The notes under the pieces are model-generated. The model had not been told where the DNA came from, did no database searches, and worked only from the letters and a program-made list of their open reading frames with translations. A stretch of DNA of 64,000 nt. It comes from Paenibacillus sp. Marseille-Q4541. GTDB lineage: Bacteria > Bacillota > Bacilli > Paenibacillales > Paenibacillaceae. Position 1 is the first letter of the stretch. Each line of letters opens with the position of its first letter. Positions 55,809 through 64,000 of the stretch are shown here, one piece after another. The stretch spans positions 62,001 through 126,000 of the forward strand of contig NZ_JAGXCY010000009.1 of assembly GCF_018310695.1 (NCBI RefSeq), written 5' to 3'. Both the position numbers and the translations under genes were made by a program.

Positions 55809-55863
55809 CCAAAAAAGCTATCCCCCTAATCGACTGTTGATCAGTCTATACGGAAGATAGCTA
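55809..55863 (-). terminator. Terminator of the 55-aa gene
   Basis: Minus strand AGCTATC...GATAGCT with an inner GACTG-ATCAA-CAGTC hairpin, followed by T6. It starts 4 bp after the small ORF stop. Confidence 0.85.
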
Positions 55864-55866
55864 TGG

Positions 55867-56034
55867 TTATGGACGAGGCATATTTTCTCTTGCCGGCTTG
55901 TCCATTTGTTTAGTTTCAAAAATCGCAGGCATGTTACTCGATGCCAGCCGTGCAATATGCATGGCTTCAGGAATACTGCACGGTAATAGCATAGATGAGT
56001 AGCTCATGTTAGCTTGCTTAAAAGATTGACGCAT
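55867..56034 (-). CDS. Small protein of unknown function (55 aa)
   Basis: Reads MRQSFKQANMSYSSMLLP, then CSIPEAMHIARLASSN, then a polar tail ending ENMPRP. AAGGTG lies 7 nt before the ATG and an intrinsic terminator follows within 4 bp, so the unit has the signs of a real gene. It contains six methionines and one cysteine, a short amphipathic stretch (PEAMHIARLASS) and no membrane segment. It is 106 bp downstream of dtd on the same strand. I do not recognise the family. Confidence 0.65.
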   Translation of the reverse strand: MRQSFKQANMSYSSMLLPCSIPEAMHIARLASSNMPAIFETKQMDKPARENMPRP

Positions 56035-56140
56035 AATAGAAGCACCTTCTCTTTACCGGGTCTTTTGTTATAACCCTAGTATGTCCTGGTCCTTTTATTA
56101 TTAACCTACAGCTTCAATCCATCAGCTCGCCTTGCGTTCT

Positions 56141-56584
56141 TCAAGCTTTACTTTCTAGAATCAAGGTAACGGGACCCTCATTAATAAGAGACACGTCCAT
56201 CATTGCCCCAAACTTTCCGGTCTCTACCTGCAGCCCTTTTTTTCTTAGCTGTTCGTTAAAGTACTCATACAGTGGTTCCGCTACATCCGGTTTCGCAGCG
56301 CCCATGAAGTTAGGCCTTTTTCCTTTGCGTGTATCCGCGTAAAGCGTAAATTGGGATACGGACAAAATAGCCCCCTGGATATCAAGCACGCTGTGGTTCA
56401 TTTTACCGGATTCATCCTCAAAAATACGCAGACCAGCAATTTTATCGGCCAAGTAATCCGCATCTTTCTCCACGTCTTCATGAGTTACACCCACAAGAAG
56501 CATAAGACCTTGATTAATTTGTCCAATGATCTCTTCGTCCACAGTAACTTTAGCGCTGCTGCAGCGCTGAATGATGACTTTCAT
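56141..56584 (-). CDS. dtd: D-aminoacyl-tRNA deacylase
   Basis: Removes D-amino acids (and glycine from tRNA-Ala) from mischarged tRNA. The 147-aa protein has the two cross-subunit motifs [15 protein letters not shown] (about 77-91) and the C-terminal NEGPVT (about 136-141). AAGGAG lies 9 nt upstream. It is 24 bp after relA, the same order as relA-yrvI in Bacillus. Confidence 0.96.
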   Translation of the reverse strand: MKVIIQRCSSAKVTVDEEIIGQINQGLMLLVGVTHEDVEKDADYLADKIAGLRIFEDESGKMNHSVLDIQGAILSVSQFTLYADTRKGKRPNFMGAAKPDVAEPLYEYFNEQLRKKGLQVETGKFGAMMDVSLINEGPVTLILESKA

Positions 56585-56608
56585 TTTTACAAACTCCTTA
56601 CTTACCGC

Positions 56609-58786
56609 TTATTGCATAATTCGATGTACACTGTATACATCTTTCACTCTCTTGATTCTCTCCACAACAGACTGAAGATGATCTGTATTGCGAATAAGGA
56701 TCGTCATATGCACTTGAGCCAGTTTGTTCTTATCCGTTCTACCCGTCACTGCGGAAATGTTGGTTTTGCTTTCAGACACAGCCTGAAGTACCTCATTCAG
56801 CAAACCATTACGATCATGTCCCGTAATTTCAATATCCACGCTGTAATTGGCTGTTTCGCTTTCGGTTTCCCACTCTACCTCAATGATACGTTCTGCCTCT
56901 TCACCTTCTACATCCAGCGATGGAAGGTTAGGACAATCTGTTCGATGCACAGATACGCCCCGGCCGCGTGTAACGTAACCCACGATTTCATCACCAGGTA
57001 CAGGATTACAACATCTTGCAAAACGTACTAGTAAATTATCGATGCCTTTTACTCGTACACCATTCGTATGCTGCGCTTTGCGCTCCGGAGCTACTTTAAT
57101 TTCTTTTCGTTCCGTAGTCAGTTCAAGAAGACTTGCTTCTTCCTGCTCCTTACGAAGCTTCTCCGTAAGACGAGTGACAATCTGAGAAGCAGTAATACCG
57201 CTAAATCCGATCGCAGATAACATATCATCAATATCATTAAAAGAAAACCGCTTGGCTACTTCTTGTAACTTATCATCCGTTAGCCACTGTGAAGGTTCAA
57301 GACTTAAGCGTTTAAGCTCACGCTCCAAGCTCTCTCGACCCTTTTCAACGTTTTCTTCACGTTTTTCTTTCTTATACCATTGTTTGATTTTACTGCGTGC
57401 ATGCGACGATTGTGCGATTTTCAGCCAATCTCGGCTTGGACCATACGAATGTTTGGAAGTCAGAATCTCCACAATATCTCCGGTCTTCAGTTGATAATCA
57501 AGTGGGACAATCCTACCGTTAACTTTGGCACCAATCGTCCGATTTCCGACTTCGGTATGAATCCGGTAAGCAAAATCAAGCGGGACCGATCCAGCTGGAA
57601 GCTCAATAACTTCTCCTTTTGGAGTAAATACAAACACCAAATCAGAGAAGAAATCCATTTTAAGTGATTCGACGAATTCGGAAGCATCCTTCGCTTCATT
57701 TTGCAGCTCCAAGATCTCTCGGAAGAAAGTAATACTATCCTCTAGATTATTCGCTCCACCTTCTTTATAAGCCCAGTGAGCTGCGATACCGAACTCAGCA
57801 GTCCGGTGCATATCCCATGTACGAATCTGAACTTCGGTAGGCTCCCCATTCGGTCCGACAATGGTAGTATGAAGAGACTGATACATATTTGCTTTTGGCA
57901 TAGCTATATAATCTTTGAATCTTCCTGGCATTGGTTTCCACAGCGTATGGATAATACCTAGAGTTGCGTAACAATCCTTGATATTATCAACGATAATACG
58001 AATAGCAAGCAGATCATAAATTTCATTAAACTGCTTGTTCTTGGTCGTCATTTTTTTATAGACACTGTATATGTGTTTGGGTCTGCCTGAAAGATCGGCT
58101 TGTATCCCCATTTCACCCAGTTTCTCGTTAATCCGGTCAATGACGTTATCAATATACTGCTCACGTTCTGCCCGTTTCTTATGCATGAGATTCGCAATTC
58201 TATAATATTGCTGTGGGTTCAGATATCTTAGGGCGATATCTTCCATCTCCCATTTAATCGCAGAAATACCTAGCCGATTGGCAATAGGACAGAAAATTTC
58301 CAACGTTTCGTATGAAATACGGCGCTGGCTTTCTTCTGACTGATATTTAAGGGTACGCATATTATGAAGACGATCCGCAAGTTTAATAACAATGACACGT
58401 ATATCTTGAGCCATCGCGATAAACATCTTACGATAGTTCTCGTTTTGCTGTTCTTCCTTGGAACGAAACTTGATTCGCTCAAGCTTTGTGAGACCATCAA
58501 CCAACATCGCACAAGTCTCGCCAAATTTTTTCCTGATTTCATCCAGAGGAACTGTAGTATCTTCTACGACATCATGAAGCAAGGCAGCTATAATTGATAT
58601 GCTGTCCATCTGCATATTGACCACGATGTCTGCCACCGCCAGCGGATGCAATATATAAGGTTCACCTGATTTGCGAGTCTGTCCGTGATGGGCTTCTTCT
58701 GCAAAGTCATAAGCCTCACGGATCAGGATAAGCTCAGGTTCTTTGATATAGGCTCCAGCCTTCTCCAGTAATTGCTCTATGCCCAT
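56609..58786 (-). CDS. relA: (p)ppGpp synthetase/hydrolase
   Basis: Bifunctional stringent-response enzyme (RelA/SpoT homologue) of 725 aa. Order: HD hydrolase domain with LLHDVVEDT (about 70-78), synthetase domain with LSGRPKHIYSVYKKM and the EVQIRTWDMH stretch, TGS domain (about 390-450), helical and conserved-cysteine region (RCCNPVPGD), and C-terminal ACT domain. Both active sites look intact. The ribosome site is weak (AAAGGAA, 14 nt), so translation may be low. It has a good promoter in the gap to the divergent uracil permease. Confidence 0.97.
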   Translation of the reverse strand: MGIEQLLEKAGAYIKEPELILIREAYDFAEEAHHGQTRKSGEPYILHPLAVADIVVNMQMDSISIIAALLHDVVEDTTVPLDEIRKKFGETCAMLVDGLTKLERIKFRSKEEQQNENYRKMFIAMAQDIRVIVIKLADRLHNMRTLKYQSEESQRRISYETLEIFCPIANRLGISAIKWEMEDIALRYLNPQQYYRIANLMHKKRAEREQYIDNVIDRINEKLGEMGIQADLSGRPKHIYSVYKKMTTKNKQFNEIYDLLAIRIIVDNIKDCYATLGIIHTLWKPMPGRFKDYIAMPKANMYQSLHTTIVGPNGEPTEVQIRTWDMHRTAEFGIAAHWAYKEGGANNLEDSITFFREILELQNEAKDASEFVESLKMDFFSDLVFVFTPKGEVIELPAGSVPLDFAYRIHTEVGNRTIGAKVNGRIVPLDYQLKTGDIVEILTSKHSYGPSRDWLKIAQSSHARSKIKQWYKKEKREENVEKGRESLERELKRLSLEPSQWLTDDKLQEVAKRFSFNDIDDMLSAIGFSGITASQIVTRLTEKLRKEQEEASLLELTTERKEIKVAPERKAQHTNGVRVKGIDNLLVRFARCCNPVPGDEIVGYVTRGRGVSVHRTDCPNLPSLDVEGEEAERIIEVEWETESETANYSVDIEITGHDRNGLLNEVLQAVSESKTNISAVTGRTDKNKLAQVHMTILIRNTDHLQSVVERIKRVKDVYSVHRIMQ

Positions 58787-58873
58787 CTAGATTTGTCCGA
58801 TTCCTTTCTATAATAAAATGGAACCCGCCGATCTTACATCTACACAGGTTCCCCGAAAAAGTGATTTTATAAT

Positions 58874-58902
58874 ATTATGACGCTTACCCGCTTCTACGTC
58901 AA
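58874..58902 (-). promoter_or_regulatory. relA promoter
   Basis: TTGACG (58897-58902), 17-bp spacer, CATAAT (58874-58879). Leader of about 80 nt. Confidence 0.75.
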
Positions 58903-59007
58903 CCATCGCCATAAGATGACATCTTCTGATCATACTCAACATTTTCCTGTTTTTTTCGTTACTAAAGTACGGATTCACGGTCATCTCTGATCAAGAATAA
59001 AATTTCA

Positions 59008-59034
59008 TTGAAAAATGACGTGAACCTGTATAAT
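59008..59034 (+). promoter_or_regulatory. Uracil permease promoter
   Basis: Perfect -10 TATAAT (59029-59034). TTGAAA (59008-59013) is a -35 with a short 15-bp spacer. The spacer contains TGACGTGAAC, also found upstream of ilvD at 19472-19481. Confidence 0.6.
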
Positions 59035-59103
59035 CTAGTAAAGATTGTAGAGCCTACGACTTACATAGCGGGGTGCATGAAAACTTAATAAGGAGTGACG
59101 ATT

Positions 59104-60402
59104 TTGCAACGCGAAATACAAGTTAATGAAAAACTTCCTTTGGGACCCGGATTTTTACTCAGTATCCAGCATTTATTTGCAATGTTTGGTAGCACTGTGC
59201 TTGTTCCTAACATCTTCGGTGTAGACCCTGGCATGATTCTGTTAATGAATGGTATAGGAACTCTCTTATACATCTTTATCTGTAGAGGGAAAATTCCCGC
59301 TTACTTAGGATCCAGCTTCGCCTTTATTGCGCCTGTATCTATGGTACTGAAAGAACACCCAGGCAACGGATATTCCCTAGCTTTAGGTGCATTTATCATC
59401 ACTGGTATTATCTTCTGTCTCATTGCCCTGATCGTAAAATCAGTGGGAACTAAATGGCTTGATGTCCTATTCCCACCTGCTGTGATGGGAGCCGTAGTTG
59501 CACTGATTGGGCTTGAGCTTGTCCCCGTTGCCGCTGGAATGGCTGGACTCATCAATTCGGATCCAGTAGCGAACCCCAATTGGACTCCTGATGCTACCAC
59601 AATTACACTCTCAATGGTCACCCTTGGCGTTACAGTATTAGGTGCCATTCTATTCCGTGGCTTTGCCAAAATTATTCATATTCTGATCGGAATTGTATCT
59701 GGCTACGTACTTGCCTTCTTCATGGGAGTAGTAGACATTCATAGCATTACGGAAGCCCGCTTATTCGAAATGCCTCAAGTGACCACCCCTTCATGGGATG
59801 TTGGTGTCATTATTACCATCTTACCTGTAGCACTGGTAGTCATCGTCGAGCATATCGGCCATCTGCTCGTTACGGGAAGTATTGTGGGGAAAGACTTGTC
59901 CAAAGACCCAGGGCTTCATCGCTCTCTGCTTGGGAACGGCATTTCAACTATTTTTTCCGGTTTTGTAGGATCAACACCAAATACGACCTATGGAGAAAAT
60001 ATCGGGGTCATGGCTTTGACAAGAGTATACTCCATATTCGTGATTGGCGGTGCAGCCATCATTGCCATCGTATTGTCATTCTCGGGAACGTTCACATCAG
60101 TTATCGCTAATATCCCACCTGCTGTAATGGGCGGTGTATCTCTTCTACTCTTCGGTATCATTGCCGCATCCGGCTTCCGTATTTTTGTAGAACAGAAAGT
60201 AGACTTCTCCAAAACAAGTAATATGCTGTTAACCACACTCGTATTCGTAACTGGCCTCAGCGGAGCAACGCTCCAAATTTATTCTATTCAATTAAAAGGG
60301 ATGGCACTTGCCACTGTAGTTGGTATGATCGTTAGCCTTCTGTTCGGACTATTCCAAAAACTCGGTTGGATGAATGAATCCGTTGAAAAAAGCAGCCACT
60401 AA
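59104..60402 (+). CDS. uraA: Uracil permease (NCS2/UraA type)
   Basis: Proton-coupled nucleobase importer of 432 aa with 14 predicted membrane segments (7+7 fold). It has the UraA N-terminus (SIQHLFAMFGSTVLVP), the ligand loop SSFAFIAP and the ENIGVM and VEHIGHL motifs with the substrate-binding Glu. TTG 59104 lies 8 nt after AAGGAG and is preferred to GTG 59095, which touches the ribosome site. It is monocistronic and distant from pyr genes; uracil specificity is by family resemblance. Confidence 0.92.
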   Translation: MQREIQVNEKLPLGPGFLLSIQHLFAMFGSTVLVPNIFGVDPGMILLMNGIGTLLYIFICRGKIPAYLGSSFAFIAPVSMVLKEHPGNGYSLALGAFIITGIIFCLIALIVKSVGTKWLDVLFPPAVMGAVVALIGLELVPVAAGMAGLINSDPVANPNWTPDATTITLSMVTLGVTVLGAILFRGFAKIIHILIGIVSGYVLAFFMGVVDIHSITEARLFEMPQVTTPSWDVGVIITILPVALVVIVEHIGHLLVTGSIVGKDLSKDPGLHRSLLGNGISTIFSGFVGSTPNTTYGENIGVMALTRVYSIFVIGGAAIIAIVLSFSGTFTSVIANIPPAVMGGVSLLLFGIIAASGFRIFVEQKVDFSKTSNMLLTTLVFVTGLSGATLQIYSIQLKGMALATVVGMIVSLLFGLFQKLGWMNESVEKSSH

Positions 60403-60404
60403 AT

Positions 60405-60445
60405 AAAAAAGGTATCCTTTGTTATAAACGAAGGATACCTTTTTT
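60405..60445 (+). terminator. uraA terminator (bidirectional)
   Basis: AAAGGTATCCTT...AAGGATACCTTT followed by TTT, with an A6 run on the left, so it can serve the convergent apt gene too. Confidence 0.9.
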
Positions 60446-60547
60446 CATACACTATAATGTTAGAGCCATGAATATTTCCCGGGAAACCTGTCGCCTATTG
60501 GCATCAAGTTTACTTCAAATTCTTCGAAGAATATTAGTGCAAAGAAC

Positions 60548-61060
60548 TTAGTATTTCATCAAAGAATATACATTTACATCATTAAGCTTGTTTCTGCCTT
60601 TTAGTTCTTCAAGCTCGATCAGGAATGCAGCACCAACGACTTTGCCTCCAAGTTGTTCTACGAGGCTTACCGAAGTTGCAATCGTTCCTCCTGTTGCAAG
60701 CAGATCATCCGCGATCAAGACATTTTGACCTTTTTCAATCGCATCAGAATGCATAGCAAGTTTGTCTTTACCGTATTCAAGGTCATATCCAAGCTCAATC
60801 GTTTCACCTGGCAGCTTGCCACTTTTACGAATTGGAGCAAAACCAACACCTAGTGCGTAAGCAAGCGGTGCACCGACTACAAATCCACGTGCTTCCGGAC
60901 CTGCAATCACATCGATTTTCAGATCAGACACAAGTTCCTTCATTTCATCTATAGCTTTGCGATACATCTCGCCGTCTTTCAACAGGGTCGTAATATCCTT
61001 AAAGCTAATTCCCGGCTGTGGAAAATCAGGGATAACCCGAATGTACTCTTTAAAATCCAA
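60548..61060 (-). CDS. apt: Adenine phosphoribosyltransferase
   Basis: Salvages adenine to AMP with PRPP. The 170-aa type I phosphoribosyltransferase has the PRPP loop [13 protein letters not shown] (about 118-130) and the adenine-specific [14 protein letters not shown] 61060 is the start, 6 nt after AGGAG; no ATG fits. It is 26 bp after recJ and upstream of relA, the recJ-apt-relA order of Bacillus, but the uracil permease lies between apt and relA here. Confidence 0.96.
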   Translation of the reverse strand: MDFKEYIRVIPDFPQPGISFKDITTLLKDGEMYRKAIDEMKELVSDLKIDVIAGPEARGFVVGAPLAYALGVGFAPIRKSGKLPGETIELGYDLEYGKDKLAMHSDAIEKGQNVLIADDLLATGGTIATSVSLVEQLGGKVVGAAFLIELEELKGRNKLNDVNVYSLMKY

Positions 61061-61086
61061 AATAATCTCCTCCTAATTTAAATGAG

Positions 61087-63489
61087 CTAGGATGCACCCT
61101 TCATTCGCGATATCATCCATTGCATCAGTTGGGGCGTTGCCAAGTCAAACATGGCTTTTTCCATTTCAGCCAGCTGTTCAATAGCCTGGTAGTTCCGAGA
61201 ATCCGTCAAACTCTGCTTCGGCGGATTTGTCACAAAAGTCATTGTACCTGAATGACGTTTAATAAAGGACAACTCTTCAAACACGTCCATCACTTTTGAC
61301 ATCATTCTTACAGAATATCCACATTGTCGGCTCAAAGCCTCAATCATCTCTTTTTCAGGTACAGCTTCCTGTCCCCACTTCGATATAAGGACATATATAC
61401 GTTTAAAGTCATCACGGTTCGGCCGTTGTAATCGTTCTTTTGGGTGGACCGTACCGTGAAGAAGAATGACATTATTCGCTTTTTCAATCATGCTTTGCAT
61501 TGCTGTCCATTGCTCGGCAGTTTCAGGGGTGTCCAGCACAAACAGACTTTCCGGATGCTTGTCACCAAATTCTTTGGCTGAATCGTTCCACGGAACGATC
61601 CCAACCTTCCTATCATATACCCAAACGGCCTTTTCATACAAATGGTTTTCTATAGAAAATAAGTTTTTCTCTTGAACAAGAACAGCTATATTTCCAGCAT
61701 TAGGATTAATTCTAAAAGATAGATCCTTCACAATAGTCTCCATATCACGAGCAGGTTCTCTACTTCCCCGGTAATCAAACACCTGGCGATCCTTCAACCT
61801 GACATCTTCGAGCATAAATTGCGGTTTTCTAGAGCCATTCCATTCATTTATCTGGAGCATTCCCATCACATCCAGAACGGATCCCTCAGGAATATAATCA
61901 GCAAGCTTTCCTTTCCCAAAAGAGATGGCATCCAGCATCTGTCCATCCTGCTCTATGGTGAGTTTTAAATGAGAAAGATCCTTCCCCATTTTACGACTTG
62001 CGACCAATCTTGCATCCCGGATAATGAATTTAGGAGTAGGATTATCCATACCAAAAGGCTGCATTTGCTCCATCTCTTCAATAACCGCAAGTGGTACTTC
62101 TGATATCCTGCATTCCCCGTCTGTTTGGGACACCGGAATAAAATGTTCTGGCTTCATGACCTCTTTAGCATATTCATTCAGTTTGGACTCTAGGGATTCC
62201 AGTTCATCGCGGTGAAGCGTCATTCCTGCCGCCGCCGGGTGACCACCGTAATGGTCCATTACGTCCTTACAAGCTGTTAATGCCTCATAGATATCAAGTC
62301 CGGGAATCGAACGGGCTGAACCCTTGCATTTCCCTGTGACGGGGTCGATTCCTAAGATTAAAGTAGGACGATAGTATCTCTCGAGTACTTTTGATGCAAC
62401 TATTCCTACTACTCCTGGATTCCATCCTTCACCAGCAACAACAATTACATCTGGAACTTTACCATTCACTTTTTTCTGCTCAAGGATTTCAAATGCTTCC
62501 TGCGTCATTTGCTCTACCACCTGCTGACGCTCCCGATTAAGAAGGTCCAGTTCCTCTGCGAGATGGGCAGCTTCATCACTGTCCTCTGTAGTAAGCAAAG
62601 ATACTGCTCTGCCTGCATGAGCAAGTCTACCGCTGGCATTAATACGAGGGGCAAGAGAAAAAGCCACATTTGTAGAACTTACTGTGGATATTTCCACACC
62701 ACTGATTTCTAGTAGAGCTCGTATACCCGGAAATGAGCTGTTTCTCATTTCTTCGAGGCCCTGCTGGACGATAACTCGGTTTTCATCCGTAAGCGGCATT
62801 AAATCGGCAACCGTTCCAATCGTAGCTATTTCCATCCAAGCACGAGGTATCGTTCCCAGAAGCGCTTCTGCCAGTTTCATTGCTACTCCAACTCCAGCAA
62901 GTCCCTTGTATGGATAAGGACAATCTTCTTGTTTAGGATTGATAAGGGCATACGCGTCAGGAAGAACTTCCGGTGGCTCATGATGATCCGTTACGATAAC
63001 ATCCATCCCAAGTGTTTTGGCGTAAGCGATCTGTTCTACCGCACTGATTCCTGTATCTACGGTAATTACCAATGAAACCCCTTGTTGATGTGCCCAATCC
63101 AGCGCGTGATTGTGAAGACCGTATCCTTCATTTGCACGATGGGGAATATATATATCATAGGATGCAGATAGCTTTCGCATGAGATGGATCATAAGTGAAG
63201 TACTTGATACACCATCTGCATCATAATCTCCGTAAATAAGGATATGTTCACCCTGATCAAGTGCCTCGCGGATGCGAGGAACGGCTTCCTTCATTCCTTT
63301 CATAAGAAAAGGATCATGAAGCACCTCATCAGAGGGTTGCAAAAATTGTTTTGCTGCTTCTACACTGCTGATTCCACGATTTAGCAGTAATTTTGACATC
63401 AGGTGAGAAACAGCTAGCGCCTCCGAAAGGCTACTTACCTGCTCATCTGTAAAATCCGGCTCGTTCCAATGATACTGAGAATAAAGCAC
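61087..63489 (-). CDS. recJ: Single-stranded-DNA-specific exonuclease RecJ
   Basis: 5'-3' exonuclease for recombination and mismatch repair. The 800-aa chain has the DHH-family metal motifs YGDYDADGVSS (about 81-91), VDTGIS, TDHHEPP (about 168-174) and the DHHA1 motif YGGHPAAAGM, then an OB domain and the Firmicute-specific C-terminal domain (about 560-800). It starts at GTG 63489, 8 nt after AAAGGTG. Likely cotranscribed with apt. Confidence 0.96.
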   Translation of the reverse strand: MLYSQYHWNEPDFTDEQVSSLSEALAVSHLMSKLLLNRGISSVEAAKQFLQPSDEVLHDPFLMKGMKEAVPRIREALDQGEHILIYGDYDADGVSSTSLMIHLMRKLSASYDIYIPHRANEGYGLHNHALDWAHQQGVSLVITVDTGISAVEQIAYAKTLGMDVIVTDHHEPPEVLPDAYALINPKQEDCPYPYKGLAGVGVAMKLAEALLGTIPRAWMEIATIGTVADLMPLTDENRVIVQQGLEEMRNSSFPGIRALLEISGVEISTVSSTNVAFSLAPRINASGRLAHAGRAVSLLTTEDSDEAAHLAEELDLLNRERQQVVEQMTQEAFEILEQKKVNGKVPDVIVVAGEGWNPGVVGIVASKVLERYYRPTLILGIDPVTGKCKGSARSIPGLDIYEALTACKDVMDHYGGHPAAAGMTLHRDELESLESKLNEYAKEVMKPEHFIPVSQTDGECRISEVPLAVIEEMEQMQPFGMDNPTPKFIIRDARLVASRKMGKDLSHLKLTIEQDGQMLDAISFGKGKLADYIPEGSVLDVMGMLQINEWNGSRKPQFMLEDVRLKDRQVFDYRGSREPARDMETIVKDLSFRINPNAGNIAVLVQEKNLFSIENHLYEKAVWVYDRKVGIVPWNDSAKEFGDKHPESLFVLDTPETAEQWTAMQSMIEKANNVILLHGTVHPKERLQRPNRDDFKRIYVLISKWGQEAVPEKEMIEALSRQCGYSVRMMSKVMDVFEELSFIKRHSGTMTFVTNPPKQSLTDSRNYQAIEQLAEMEKAMFDLATPQLMQWMISRMKGAS

Positions 63490-63511
63490 TCATTAATCAC
63501 CTTTCTTTCTA

Positions 63512-63546
63512 GAAAAAAAACAAAACTCAGATTTTCCTGAGTTTTA
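63512..63546 (-). terminator. Cation-efflux gene terminator
   Basis: Minus strand AAAACTCAG-GAAAAT-CTGAGTTTT followed by GT8, between the efflux gene and recJ. Confidence 0.9.
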
Positions 63547-63557
63547 CTTTTACATTC

Positions 63558-64000
63558 TTATTGCAGTAACGTGTTTGTCTCTCTTTCGGCAAGCTCACAA
63601 TTACTTTTGTATGGGTAATCTGACTGATATGGGACGACTTTAAGTTGAACCCCTGATACTTGTTCAAAACGTCCCATTAATAACACTTTGGATCTTTCCG
63701 CAACTTCCTGAGCTTCCGCTACAGACATTCGTGGATTTACAGTAATCGTAATATCAATGTTAATCCCTGTTTCACGCGCTCTGGCACGAATGTGCTCCAC
63801 GGTAACAATACCATGAACACGCTGAACTGTCTCCATGTAATCATAGGTATCTACAGGGCTATCTTTCTCTTCCTGGCGTGTTACTTGGGTAGCAACCAGT
63901 AAGTAACTCCTCCAGATCACCAATCCTGAAGTCACTAAAGCGGCAACGGGATCTGCATACAATAGAAAAGAATAATCAAATGTCTTACCAACCATGGCAA
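63558..64000 (-). CDS. Cation diffusion facilitator transporter (partial)
   Basis: C-terminal part of a CDF-family metal exporter (Zn, Fe, Mn or Co). Visible are the transmembrane segment with the conserved metal-site Asp (LLYADPVAALVTSG), a short linker, and the cytoplasmic ferredoxin-like domain (VHGIVTVEHIRARARETGINIDITITV). The frame is open to the right edge, so the first four or so membrane helices are outside the window. The metal cannot be inferred from this fragment. Confidence 0.9.
   Translation of the reverse strand, partial: AMVGKTFDYSFLLYADPVAALVTSGLVIWRSYLLVATQVTRQEEKDSPVDTYDYMETVQRVHGIVTVEHIRARARETGINIDITITVNPRMSVAEAQEVAERSKVLLMGRFEQVSGVQLKVVPYQSDYPYKSNCELAERETNTLLQ

Larger units (their letters stand above)
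58787..59103. other. Divergent promoter region, relA / uracil permease
   Basis: A 317-bp gap that holds the relA promoter (58874-58902), the permease promoter (59008-59034) and about 100 bp of A/T-rich sequence without clear signals. No PyrR-type leader was recognised before the permease. Confidence 0.6.

Overview
The window looks like a chromosomal housekeeping segment of a low-to-moderate GC, spore-forming Firmicute, most likely a Paenibacillus or close relative. Three things point there. There is the Bacillales-type block recJ-apt-relA-dtd-hisS-aspS-tcdA ... rarA ... cymR-iscS ... alaS-ireB-ruvX-mltG-trhP1-trhP2. The ptsG-ptsH-ptsI operon is preceded by a GlcT antiterminator gene and a RAT/terminator leader. 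Aminoacyl-tRNA synthetase genes carry T-box leaders. The assignment is inference from gene order and protein sequence; no database was searched. No tRNA or rRNA gene, prophage, IS transposase or CRISPR array was seen.

Layout. 1-4.7 kb: glucose PTS (ptsI partial, ptsH, ptsG) with glcT upstream. 4.8-6.9 kb: flotillin and its NfeD partner behind an exact sigma-W-type promoter. 7-8.2 kb: YugJ-like iron alcohol dehydrogenase. 8.4-13.3 kb: Leloir operon galK-galE-galT with a divergent AraC-family regulator. 13.4-17 kb: aldo/keto reductase, sirtuin, HAD phosphatase, anchored alpha/beta hydrolase. 17-18.8 kb: KDG kinase and KDPG aldolase. 19-21.3 kb: a KGG-repeat stress-type protein, an unassigned structured RNA candidate and ilvD. 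21.3-28.2 kb: polysaccharide deacetylase with a YkoP-like tail, YtvI-like permease, class B PBP, chemoreceptor. 28.4-36.7 kb: trhP2-trhP1, mltG, two DUF1292 proteins, ruvX, ireB and alaS with its T-box. 36.8-44.9 kb: AI-2E permease, zinc-ribbon and PRC-barrel proteins, iscS, cymR, divergent mnmA, PCYCGC lipoprotein, two crcB genes, rarA. 45-49.7 kb: two unknown small proteins, HelD, purine-type permease. 49.8-56.6 kb: tcdA, aspS, hisS with T-box, two stress-type proteins, a 55-aa small gene, dtd. 56.6-64 kb: relA, uracil permease, apt, recJ and the 3' end of a cation-efflux gene.

Regulation is unusually readable. GlcT, T-box, sigma-W, cre/CcpA and consensus sigma-A signals can be placed to the base, and most transcription units end in clear intrinsic terminators. 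The start codon was often decided by the Shine-Dalgarno spacing, giving many TTG or GTG starts (glcT, mltG, cymR, iscS, apt, uraA-type, recJ and others).

No new multi-gene system was found. The best leads are non-coding: a candidate CcpA-linked sRNA (about 54433-54575), a 127-nt folded RNA upstream of ilvD (19304-19430), a 190-bp imperfect inverted repeat between the alaS T-box and alaS (36041-36230), a six-hairpin element between hisS and aspS (52446-52652), and a 55-codon gene with its own terminator (55867-56034).
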